Source: Victivallis vadensis (GTDB taxonomy: Bacteria > Verrucomicrobiota > Lentisphaeria > Victivallales > GWF2-50-93). Taken from it: a stretch of 7,522 nt of DNA. The notes under the pieces were generated by a model. That model was not told the origin of the DNA. It searched no databases and was given only the letters and a program-made list of their open reading frames with translations. Position 1 is the stretch's first letter, and each line of letters opens with the position of its first letter. The position numbers and the translations under genes are program-made. Positions 1 to 6,267 of this stretch are shown here, piece after piece. The stretch is taken from the NCBI GenBank assembly GCA_020718525.1, contig DYRX01000214.1, forward strand, positions 1 to 7,522. Reading direction: 5' to 3'.

Positions 1-29
1 TTCGTGTGCTTTGTGTCTTCGTGTGAGAT
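1..29. repeat. Dispersed-type GTGT-rich intergenic sequence, copy 1
   Basis: The window opens with a stretch built from repeated TTCGTGT / TTTGTGT words; the core CTTTGTGTCTTCGTGT lies at 9-24. A very similar stretch lies at 5018-5035 in the only other sizeable intergenic space. Similar 'TTCGTGT-TTCGTGT' text is, as I recall, scattered between genes in many PVC-type environmental genomes. Its function is not known to me. It could be a dispersed non-coding repeat or the edge of a larger element cut off by the window start. Confidence 0.4.
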
Positions 30-79
30 AATGTTCAACTTTCGGGAAATGCACCTTAGTGCGATTGCGCTACACCGCA

Positions 80-100
80 GAGAATTGCGGGGCAATTTTC
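80..100. other. Stem-loop upstream of the SPFH operon
   Basis: GAGAATTGC (80-88) pairs with GCAATTTTC (92-100) around a GGG loop, giving nine base pairs, one of them G-T. The sequence ATTT follows. The stem is AT-rich and the T-tract short, so it is at best a weak terminator for an upstream gene outside the window. It may equally be a chance hairpin or a leader structure. The rest of 1-235 shows no supportable gene. Confidence 0.3.
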
Positions 101-154
101 ATTTGATAATCTGTAGCGGAAGTCTGAGTCCGGATTATACGGGGGCAATGCGGC

Positions 155-182
155 TTGATTTTATCTGTCTCCGTGATATTTT
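155..182 (+). promoter_or_regulatory. Weak sigma70-type promoter candidate for the SPFH operon
   Basis: TTGATT (155-160) and TATTTT (177-182) each match four of six consensus positions, separated by 16 bases. They lie about 55 bases upstream of the first SPFH start codon. This is the best-placed candidate I could find for driving the four-gene unit, but matches of this quality occur by chance. Confidence 0.2.
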
Positions 183-235
183 CCGAGAGTGATTAATGTT
201 GTTGCGTGAAAGAAAAAACATAGGGGGAAGAGCTT

Positions 236-1783
236 ATGGATGGCGGGGAAACAAAATTCAGACCGAGATCCGCGTCTGCGGAGCCGAAATTCGGTCTTTC
301 CTGGGGCGGGATGCTTTGGAAGAGCGGCTGTGCGAGTGCATTTGTGCTTCTTCTGATTTTCATCCTTCCGATCTGGGTGTGGTACTGGTGGAGGATCGAG
401 CCGGAGGCGGGTCAGTTTGCGGTGCTCATCAAGAAGACTGGAAAGGATCTTCCGCCGAGCGAAATACTGGCGACTAGCCCCGAGACGAAAGGGATTCAGC
501 TCGAAATCCTTCCTGAAGGACGCTATTTCCGAAATCCCTACACATGGGACTGGTCCATACATCCTGTCACTGACATTCCGGCTGGAAAAATGGGAGTCAA
601 GGTGCGTCTCTACGGCAGTGACTTGCCTGACGGAAAAATCATAGCGACAGACGACTGCAAAGGGATAATGCCCGATGTCCTTTCCCCCGGCAAATACAGG
701 ATAAACCCCTATGCATTCGACGTCATAATTCTTGATGCGGTTCAGATCAGGCCAGGCTATGTCGGGGTTGTCACGTCGCTGGTCGGCAACGACATTTTGA
801 ATTCGGATCTTCCTAAGAATGAGAGGAACACCTATCTTGTCGGCAAAGGCATCAAGGGAGTGATGCCGGAGGTTCTGGATCCCGGAACCTACTATTTGAA
901 CCCCTACATGTTCGGGATTGTGGAGGTGAATCTGCAGAGCCAGCGCTTCGAGGTTGGCGGAGACGACGCGATACTCTTTCTTTCCCAGGACGGATTTCCG
1001 ATACGGATAGAGGGGACCCTCGAGTTCAACATATCGAGGGAAAAGGCGGCGATACTGACCCAGCAGGTTGGAGATCTTGAGGACATCATCAACAAAATCA
1101 TACTTCCGAGGATGCGCGGCTTCAGCAGGATCGAGGGAAGCAAGAAGAAGGCAGTGGATTTCATCGTCGGAGAAACGAGACAGCAATTCCAGAACAGCCT
1201 CGAAGAGCATCTGAGGAAAAATTCCTCTCCCTGGGGCGTGTCAGTCAATTCGGTTCTGATCAGGAACATCATTCCGCCTGAGGAGATTGCTATGGTCATA
1301 AGAGAACGCGAGCTTGCAGTTCAGGATGCGAGGAAGTTCGAACAGCAGATCGGCCAGGCGAAATCGAGCGCGGAGCTGGTCAGGCAGGAGATGCTTGCCG
1401 AGCAGAACAGCAGAAAAGTCAAGGCGGAAACAGAGCGGCTTAGAGCTGAAATCGCGGCGAGGCAGAACCAGTCCGTGGGCCTGCTTGCCGCGAATCGTGA
1501 ATTGGATGTGGCTAAAATAGATCTTCAGGCCACGGAGGCGAAGATGAAGGCGGAACTGCTTGCAGCTGAGGCGGAACGGGATGTCATCAAAAAGATGAAC
1601 GAGGCTGAGACGGCAGTTCTGTCCGCCAAGATTGGAGCGTTCGGCGGCGGCGACACCTATGCGCGATACATGCTCTACCAGAAAATCGCCCCGAGGCTCG
1701 AAAGCATACTGGCGAACGATTCAAGCAGATCTTTTGGACTGCCATTGCCCGAGAAAAGCAAGAAAGAGGAGGGACTGAGATGA
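236..1783 (+). CDS. Membrane-anchored SPFH/band-7 protein with threefold N-terminal repeat
   Basis: This 515-residue protein probably forms an oligomeric scaffold at the membrane, like HflK/HflC, stomatin or flotillin. Residues 1-30 are polar and basic, and residues 31-52 are a hydrophobic segment ending in tryptophans. The positive-inside rule suggests N-terminus in, with the rest outside the cytoplasm. Three repeat units follow at about 54-113, 114-170 and 171-236, each with a KG[IV]...L.[PE]G.Y..NPY core. The third doubles as the start of the SPFH fold. The SPFH core spans about 248-355, with DFIVGE.R..FQ near 308-318. A charged Ala/Glu/Lys/Gln-rich coiled coil runs from about 350 to 460. 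The tail (473-515) resembles that of the next protein. The start has a GGGGGAAG Shine-Dalgarno (223-230), and the stop overlaps the next start as ATGA. No FtsH or NfeD gene adjoins, so it is not assigned to HflKC or flotillin proper. The SPFH family call is firm; the biological role is not known. Confidence 0.88.
   Translation: MDGGETKFRPRSASAEPKFGLSWGGMLWKSGCASAFVLLLIFILPIWVWYWWRIEPEAGQFAVLIKKTGKDLPPSEILATSPETKGIQLEILPEGRYFRNPYTWDWSIHPVTDIPAGKMGVKVRLYGSDLPDGKIIATDDCKGIMPDVLSPGKYRINPYAFDVIILDAVQIRPGYVGVVTSLVGNDILNSDLPKNERNTYLVGKGIKGVMPEVLDPGTYYLNPYMFGIVEVNLQSQRFEVGGDDAILFLSQDGFPIRIEGTLEFNISREKAAILTQQVGDLEDIINKIILPRMRGFSRIEGSKKKAVDFIVGETRQQFQNSLEEHLRKNSSPWGVSVNSVLIRNIIPPEEIAMVIRERELAVQDARKFEQQIGQAKSSAELVRQEMLAEQNSRKVKAETERLRAEIAARQNQSVGLLAANRELDVAKIDLQATEAKMKAELLAAEAERDVIKKMNEAETAVLSAKIGAFGGGDTYARYMLYQKIAPRLESILANDSSRSFGLPLPEKSKKEEGLR
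395..943 (+). repeat. Three protein-coding repeat units in the first SPFH gene
   Basis: The units start at residues 54, 114 and 171 of the first SPFH protein. Each has an opening P-x-G-x-x-[AGV]-V strand, a glycine turn, KG[IV], then L-x-[PE]-G-[RKT]-Y-x-x-NPY. The closing cores are EGRYFRNPY, PGKYRINPY and PGTYYLNPY. Spacing is about 60 then 57 residues, and the third unit has about ten extra residues before its KGV. The units are clear at protein level but diverged in DNA, so this is an old duplication and not a simple DNA repeat. Confidence 0.8.
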
Positions 1784-3537
1784 GAAACGGATTCACATTG
1801 GGCTCCGCGATAGTTTTTATTGTTCTGCTTGCCTTTCTGTCATATTTTTCATGGCTTTGGATTTTCTGCAGGTTTTATGTGCCTGCCGAACACATGGCGA
1901 TAATAACAGCCAAAGAGGGCAAGGATCTTTCGTCGGGCCAGATACTTGCCAAGGCCGGCGAAAAGGGTGTCCTGGAAGATCCCCTTGCCGAGGGGCGTTA
2001 TTTCAGAAACCCGGTTTTTTACGAGTGGAAAATTGTTCCCGCCGTGAAAGTTCCCGCAGGCAAGGTGGGAATTGTGACGTCCAAGGTGGGGACGGAGCTT
2101 CCTCCAGGAGAGTTTCTTGCGGAAAAGGGTCAGAAGGGGGTATGGCGCAGGGTGCTGGGTCCCGGGCTCTACAGGCTCAATCCAGTCGGATACAAGGTGG
2201 ATCTGCTGGACGCTGTCAGCATCCCGATCGGATATGTCGGCGTGATCACGTCCCTCTCGGGCGAAAAGGCTCCCGAAGGCGCATTTGCAGGCGACAAGCA
2301 GAAAGGTGTAAGGGAGGACATTCTTCAGCCTGGGCTCTACTACCTCAACAGCAATGCGTTCAAGGTTGATGTGATCGAGGTCGGTCTCAACCAGGTTTCG
2401 ATACTTGGGGAGGAGGGCGGCAAGGTGATAACCAAAGGACAGATGGACATGCAGAATCAGGCGATGGAGGAGCTCCAGACAAATATGCTCCAGGAGCAGA
2501 AGCGCAAGCGCGAGTCCTACATTCAGCAGGAAATCAGCCAGACCAATATGGATTCATCATCCATGTCAAGGACCTCCGGGGCGGGCTCCAGAAAAAAGAC
2601 CGCGAGCGCTCAGGCGAAGGAGCAGAAGGCAAGCATTCCTGCGCCAATAGTCAAGGACGGCTCGATCACAACCCTCAGCCTTTCGCAGTTCGTCGAATTT
2701 CCATCGAGGGACGGCTTCGAGATTCGTCTCGACATGACGCTGGAATTCGAGATACTGCCGGAAAAGGTTTCAGAAGTCTACTTGCGCTACGGCGATCTGC
2801 CAGCCGTTGTTGACAAGATCATAATGCCGCAGATCCTTTCGATTTCCCGCCTCAAGGGCTCCTCCTACAAGGCGCAAGACTTCATTGTCGGCGAAGGCAG
2901 GGAGAAATTCCAGGACGAATTGAGGGAGACCCTTTCAGAGGTGCTCGGAAAGAAGGACATCACAATTCACAATTCCCTGATCAGGCATGTTGATGTCCCC
3001 AACGACATCTTGACCCCGATTCAGATGGCGAGCGTGGCGGTAGAACGTAATTTGACGAACATTCAGAAGCAGGAGACCGCCAAAAAGCGTGCCGAACTCA
3101 ATACGCAGGAATCAATGATTGACCAGCGCAGGCAGGAAGTCATGCAGGAGACCGAAAAGATCGTTGCAGAAATTGCCGCGCAAAAGGAGAGCGATGTCGC
3201 CTCGATCAATGCGCAGACTGGGAAAAAGGTCGCGGACATTGCCAAGGACACCGCCGCAGTAAGAGCAGATATGACAAGGAAAATCGGCGAAACCAAGGGG
3301 CTTGTAACTTCAATGGTCGAGGGAGAAAAGGCCAAAGGCTTCCAGATGAAGACCAAGGCTGTGGGAGATCCCGAGAGCTATGCCTGGATGAACTTTGCGG
3401 AAGGCCTCAATCCGGCGATTTCGATAAAAATTATCCACTCCGGACAGGGGACACTTTGGACGGACTTGGAGCATGCCAGTCCAGCAAGTCTTGGCGGAGC
3501 CAGCGTTCTCGGCGGAAATCCTACGGAAAAGAAGTGA
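1780..3537 (+). CDS. Second membrane-anchored SPFH/band-7 protein with threefold repeat and polar insert
   Basis: This 585-residue paralogue of the preceding protein probably co-assembles with it, as HflC does with HflK (inference). A hydrophobic segment at 7-30 is preceded by Arg2 only, giving a predicted N-in anchor. Three repeat units start at exactly 57-residue spacing (34, 91, 148), with cores EGRYFRNP, PGLYRLNP and PGLYYLNS. Residues 211-300 are a Gln/Met/Lys/Ser-rich insert that the first protein lacks. The SPFH core (about 304-418) includes SRDGFEIRLDMTLEFEI and DFIVGEGREKFQ. A long coiled coil spans about 415-525. The tail has GDPESYAWM followed by SGQGTLWTDL, a closing pattern I associate with a subset of bacterial SPFH proteins. 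The start is fixed by AGGAGG (1767-1772), seven bases before an ATG that overlaps the previous stop. The stop overlaps the next start as GTGA. Family confidence is high; function is unknown. Confidence 0.88.
   Translation: MRNGFTLGSAIVFIVLLAFLSYFSWLWIFCRFYVPAEHMAIITAKEGKDLSSGQILAKAGEKGVLEDPLAEGRYFRNPVFYEWKIVPAVKVPAGKVGIVTSKVGTELPPGEFLAEKGQKGVWRRVLGPGLYRLNPVGYKVDLLDAVSIPIGYVGVITSLSGEKAPEGAFAGDKQKGVREDILQPGLYYLNSNAFKVDVIEVGLNQVSILGEEGGKVITKGQMDMQNQAMEELQTNMLQEQKRKRESYIQQEISQTNMDSSSMSRTSGAGSRKKTASAQAKEQKASIPAPIVKDGSITTLSLSQFVEFPSRDGFEIRLDMTLEFEILPEKVSEVYLRYGDLPAVVDKIIMPQILSISRLKGSSYKAQDFIVGEGREKFQDELRETLSEVLGKKDITIHNSLIRHVDVPNDILTPIQMASVAVERNLTNIQKQETAKKRAELNTQESMIDQRRQEVMQETEKIVAEIAAQKESDVASINAQTGKKVADIAKDTAAVRADMTRKIGETKGLVTSMVEGEKAKGFQMKTKAVGDPESYAWMNFAEGLNPAISIKIIHSGQGTLWTDLEHASPASLGGASVLGGNPTEKK
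1879..2391 (+). repeat. Three 57-residue repeat units in the second SPFH gene
   Basis: The units begin at residues 34 (VPAEHMAIIT), 91 (VPAGKVGIVT) and 148 (IPIGYVGVIT), an exact 57-residue period. Each continues with a glycine turn, a [EQ]KGV element, L-x-x-G-x-Y-x-x-N and an aromatic-rich closing strand. Unit by unit they match the corresponding unit of the neighbouring SPFH protein better than they match each other. Confidence 0.82.
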
Positions 3538-4526
3538 AGAGACAGATCGGAATCCTGAAAAGATGCAGGTTTCTGGCGGAATATGCCGGGGTGCTCGCCG
3601 CTTGTGCCGCCATAAGAATCGCGCCGCTTCCGGTGATTCGACTTTTCGCCTCGATCGCGGGCTTTGTCCTTTTCTGTGTCCCGGTTTTCAGACGCCTGAT
3701 ACGCGCCAATTTGCGAGTTGCATTCCCCAACATGGAAGAATGCGAAATTCGCAGGATCACATTCGAAAACACGAAGAACACCGTTCTTGCAGTTCTTGAG
3801 CTGGTCTGGTTCTCGAAACGCCTTGACAAGCTCTTTTCTCTGATGCTGGACAGCGATTCCGGCGCGGCTCTCACAAGAAAGGAGCGAATAGACGGGAACG
3901 GAGTGGTATGGGTCGCTCCCCATCTTGGGAATTGGGAGCTTGCAGGATTTCAAATCCGGAAAAGTTCAGGAATGCCGTTCGCCGTCGTCGTCAATCCCCA
4001 GATGAATCCATACTTGGACAAAATAATTCTTGATTCGAGAAGTTCCGGAGGAAACATGGTCATAGGAGACCGGGGAGCGGTGAAATCCATGATCAAGGCG
4101 CTGAAAAGCGGCTACTGTCTTGCGACCCTGATTGATCAGAACACCAGGGCAAGGGACGGAGGCGTCTTTGTGAACTTTTTCGGACTTCCTGTTGCGACAA
4201 GCAGAATGCCGGCCCTCTTCGCTAGAAAGCTTGATGTCAGGGTCGCCACAGGCTGCTGTGTCAGGGTCGGAAACAAATACAGGATATTTACCGAAGAACT
4301 GCCCAGAAAGGCATCTGAATACGCGAGCGACGAGGAACTCATCCAGGATATCGTCTCCATCAACGAAAAATATGTCAGGCTTTATCCTGAGCAATACCTT
4401 TGGATGTACAAAAGATGGCTTTACATTCCGGAGAATGCGGGTACATTATCCGGGAGATATCCGTACTACGCCAGGGCTGTGACGAAGAGATTCTACAGCA
4501 GGAAAGCGCAGGAAGACCAGGAATAG
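3534..4526 (+). CDS. LpxL/HtrB-family lipid acyltransferase
   Basis: The predicted 330-residue protein belongs to the lipid A biosynthesis (lauroyl/myristoyl) acyltransferase family, which transfers an acyl chain to a lipid head group at the inner membrane. The catalytic HX4[D/E] motif is HLGNWE (His130, Glu135). Other family marks are NLRVAFPN (59-66), LIDQN (199-203), VNFFGLPVATSRMPALFARK (213-232) and a final PEQYLWMYKRW (285-295). An N-terminal hydrophobic region at about 14-52 should anchor it. The start chosen is GTG at 3534, overlapping the preceding stop as GTGA, with GGAAAAG just upstream. The in-frame ATG at 3456 would put 26 Arg/Ser-rich residues, unlike the family, inside the SPFH gene. 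The acceptor is unknown: lipid A is the default, but another membrane lipid is possible. No other lipid A gene is nearby. Its place in the SPFH unit suggests a link to membrane composition. Confidence 0.85.
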   Translation: MKRQIGILKRCRFLAEYAGVLAACAAIRIAPLPVIRLFASIAGFVLFCVPVFRRLIRANLRVAFPNMEECEIRRITFENTKNTVLAVLELVWFSKRLDKLFSLMLDSDSGAALTRKERIDGNGVVWVAPHLGNWELAGFQIRKSSGMPFAVVVNPQMNPYLDKIILDSRSSGGNMVIGDRGAVKSMIKALKSGYCLATLIDQNTRARDGGVFVNFFGLPVATSRMPALFARKLDVRVATGCCVRVGNKYRIFTEELPRKASEYASDEELIQDIVSINEKYVRLYPEQYLWMYKRWLYIPENAGTLSGRYPYYARAVTKRFYSRKAQEDQE

Positions 4527-4539
4527 AAGGGGGATTTGA

Positions 4540-4968
4540 ATGTCTTACATTTCCATAGTCGAGAACGGGGAGAAACGCTATTTTGAGATTCCAGCCGGTA
4601 AAATGTCTGTCTTTGGGCGCGAGGAACATGTTGATTTCCAGATACTTGAAGATTCCATGATCAGCCGGGAGCACTTCGGAATCGAGGCTGACGAGGACGG
4701 CAGACACATGCTTATAGACCTCGGCGCATCAAATGGGACGTTTCTGAATGGGCGCCGCATCGAGGCGAATTCAATAAGGGCTCTGAAGGATCGCGACAGC
4801 ATCGGGGCGGGAAGAATGATTTTTGTCTTCGAATTGAATCCTCCTCCCAAGGAAAAACCACTCGATCCGATAGCACAAGTCTCCTCCGATCTGAAAAAAG
4901 GAAAAGGCTTCAAGACTCTCATGTCCGAGATCGTAGCGCCAAGGAACAGCGCCCAAGGCAAAAAATGA
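4540..4968 (+). CDS. Small FHA-domain protein
   Basis: This 142-residue protein is essentially one forkhead-associated domain, a reader of phosphothreonine peptides. The binding-site motifs are intact: FGRE (25-28), SREH (42-45) and LGASNGTFLNG (61-71), followed by L.DRDSIGAGRMIFVFEL, the expected last strands. Residues 100-142 form a proline- and lysine-rich tail with no recognised motif. There is no signal peptide or membrane segment, so it should be cytoplasmic. It follows the acyltransferase by 13 bases, with AAGGGGG (4527-4533) placed well for the ATG. As the last gene of the four, it may couple the membrane proteins to Ser/Thr phosphorylation, but no kinase, phosphatase or obvious phospho-target is visible here, so that link is inference. 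Confidence 0.9.
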   Translation: MSYISIVENGEKRYFEIPAGKMSVFGREEHVDFQILEDSMISREHFGIEADEDGRHMLIDLGASNGTFLNGRRIEANSIRALKDRDSIGAGRMIFVFELNPPPKEKPLDPIAQVSSDLKKGKGFKTLMSEIVAPRNSAQGKK

Positions 4969-5017
4969 GTCGAAATTCGGGTTGATTTTTTCCCCGATTG
5001 TGGTAGTTTTAATCTTT

Positions 5018-5035
5018 CTTTGTGTTCGTGTTCAC
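5018..5035. repeat. Dispersed-type GTGT-rich intergenic sequence, copy 2
   Basis: CTTTGTGTTCGTGTTCAC closely matches the copy near the window start; both share CTTTGTGT followed by TTCGTGT or TCGTGT. Two occurrences, both in intergenic DNA, suggest a genome-wide dispersed sequence and not chance, but two copies in one window cannot prove it. Confidence 0.4.
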
Positions 5036-5046
5036 TGACGATGAGC

Positions 5047-5088
5047 TCGTGCTTGAACGAAACGAGGCTATTCCGGCGGCAAGCACGA
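5047..5088. other. 9-bp inverted repeat in the spacer before the ATPase gene
   Basis: TCGTGCTTG (5047-5055) is perfectly complementary to CAAGCACGA (5080-5088), with 24 bases between. There is no T-tract after it, so it is not a standard terminator. It could be a repressor-type operator, an RNA leader structure about 70 bases before the ATPase start, or part of the dispersed sequence just upstream. Confidence 0.35.
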
Positions 5089-5160
5089 AGAGGCAAGGAC
5101 TGCGGGACGAACAGCGTTGCTGGAATGAACTAAATAAATATTTCAAAGGAAGGTGTCAAA

Positions 5161-6267
5161 ATGGCTGATGTAACGATCAAGGAAGTGTACAAAATCTATC
5201 CCGGCAATGTCATGGCCGTGAACAATGTCAGCCTGTATATAAAAGACAGGGAGTTCCTTGTTCTGGTCGGTCCTTCAGGCTGTGGAAAGTCAACGACACT
5301 CCGAATGGTCGCCGGTCTCGAAGAGATAAGCAAAGGAACTATCTCTATCGGAAAGCGGGTCGTCAATGACGTGCCGCCCAAAGACCGCGACATCGCCATG
5401 GTATTCCAGAACTATGCGCTCTATCCCCACATGTCCGTCTACGAAAACATGGCGTTCGGACTCAAACTCAGGAAATTCAAAAAGTCCGACATTGACAAGC
5501 GTGTGCAGGAAGCCGCCGACATTCTCGGAATCAAAGCTCTCCTCCAAAGAAAGCCTAAGGCGCTTTCAGGCGGTCAGCGCCAGAGGGTCGCAGTCGGAAG
5601 AGCCATCGTCCGCAAGCCTGAAGCTTTCCTCTTCGACGAGCCGCTCAGCAACCTCGACGCGAAGATGCGCGTCCAGATGAGAACCGAAATCAGCAAGCTC
5701 CACACAAGACTTGAAACAACCATGATCTATGTGACCCACGATCAGATAGAAGCTATGACAATGGCAGACAGAATCGTTGTCATGAAGGACGGACTTGTCC
5801 AGCAGGTTGACACCCCGCTCAACATCTATGATTCGCCTGCAAATCTCTTTGTGGCGGGCTTTATCGGCACTCCTCCGATGAACTTCTTCAAAGGAAGGCT
5901 GGAATCTATAAACCAGTCAATTTACCTGGTAGATCCTGTCTTGAAGCTTCAAATCCCGGACAAGTGGAGGGAAAAGACTGAGCCCTTCATCGGAAAAGAA
6001 GTCATTTTCGGTGCAAGGCCCGAGGACATCGGGTCGCCTGAGGCTGAAAGCAGACCAGTTTCGGAACAGCAGAAGATTCTCGCCAAGGTCGAGGTCATCG
6101 AGCCTATGGGCGCGGAAACATATCTCTATCTTAACACAGGAAACCAGTCCTTCATTTCCAGAGTTGACGCGCACAGAAAAGTCGCTGTCGGCGAGGAAGT
6201 GTCTCTCGCAGTCCTCATGTCCAAAACTCACATCTTCGACGCCGCCACAGAAAAACTGATTGTCTGA
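5161..6267 (+). CDS. ugpC: ABC importer ATP-binding protein, MsmX/UgpC/MalK family
   Basis: This 368-residue protein is the cytoplasmic ATPase that powers a carbohydrate (or glycerol-3-phosphate) importer of the CUT1 class. All nucleotide-binding elements are present: Walker A GPSGCGKST (37-45), Q-loop Gln83, signature LSGGQ (135-139), Walker B FLFDE (156-160), D-loop SNLD (163-166) and switch His193 in YVTHDQIEAMT. GFIGTPPMNF (233-242) and FGARPEDI (283-290), with a C-terminal TOBE/regulatory domain, are typical of this branch. Length is normal for the family. The start has AAAGGAAGG (5145-5153), seven bases upstream. No permease or binding-protein gene is visible, so, like MsmX, it may serve several distant importers. 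The symbol is a family label; the substrate cannot be read from the sequence. The stop overlaps the ribBA start by one base. Confidence 0.93.
   Translation: MADVTIKEVYKIYPGNVMAVNNVSLYIKDREFLVLVGPSGCGKSTTLRMVAGLEEISKGTISIGKRVVNDVPPKDRDIAMVFQNYALYPHMSVYENMAFGLKLRKFKKSDIDKRVQEAADILGIKALLQRKPKALSGGQRQRVAVGRAIVRKPEAFLFDEPLSNLDAKMRVQMRTEISKLHTRLETTMIYVTHDQIEAMTMADRIVVMKDGLVQQVDTPLNIYDSPANLFVAGFIGTPPMNFFKGRLESINQSIYLVDPVLKLQIPDKWREKTEPFIGKEVIFGARPEDIGSPEAESRPVSEQQKILAKVEVIEPMGAETYLYLNTGNQSFISRVDAHRKVAVGEEVSLAVLMSKTHIFDAATEKLIV

Larger units (their letters stand above)
4969..5160. other. 192-base spacer between the two gene groups
   Basis: No gene is supportable here. It holds a GTGT-rich dispersed-type sequence (5018-5035), a 9-bp inverted repeat (5047-5088) and an AT-rich patch (5131-5143) just before the ATPase Shine-Dalgarno. 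The short CGGG...CCCG pairing near 4978-4996 is too weak to call a terminator. I found no convincing -35/-10 pair, though the break in spacing suggests a new transcription start for the ATPase gene. Confidence 0.5.

Noticed and set aside
4..192. Possible 62-residue gene at the window start
   Set aside because: It has no Shine-Dalgarno, its first codons lie in the GTGT-rich sequence, it spans the stem-loop at 80-100, and the product has no recognisable features.
161..1210. Long open frame on the minus strand (349 codons)
   Set aside because: It lies antisense to the first SPFH gene, whose + strand product has clear family motifs. The reverse product has no recognisable domain, and its openness follows from codon bias.
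1780..1842. Prepilin-like start (NGFTLGSAIVFIVLL) in the second SPFH protein
   Set aside because: The G-FTL plus hydrophobic pattern resembles a type IV prepilin cleavage site, but the expected Glu at +5 is missing and the rest is SPFH; it is better read as a plain membrane anchor.
236..3537. Assigning the SPFH pair as HflK/HflC or flotillin
   Set aside because: The extra repeat units, the insert and the lack of adjacent ftsH or nfeD genes do not fit either; only the general family is supported.
4975..4998. Possible terminator after the FHA gene
   Set aside because: The TCGGG/CCCGA pairing is only five bases, and the T-run sits in the loop, not after the stem.
4578..5096. Minus-strand 172-codon frame over the FHA gene and spacer
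   Set aside because: Most of it is the reverse of intact FHA motifs; the part in the spacer has no good start signal.
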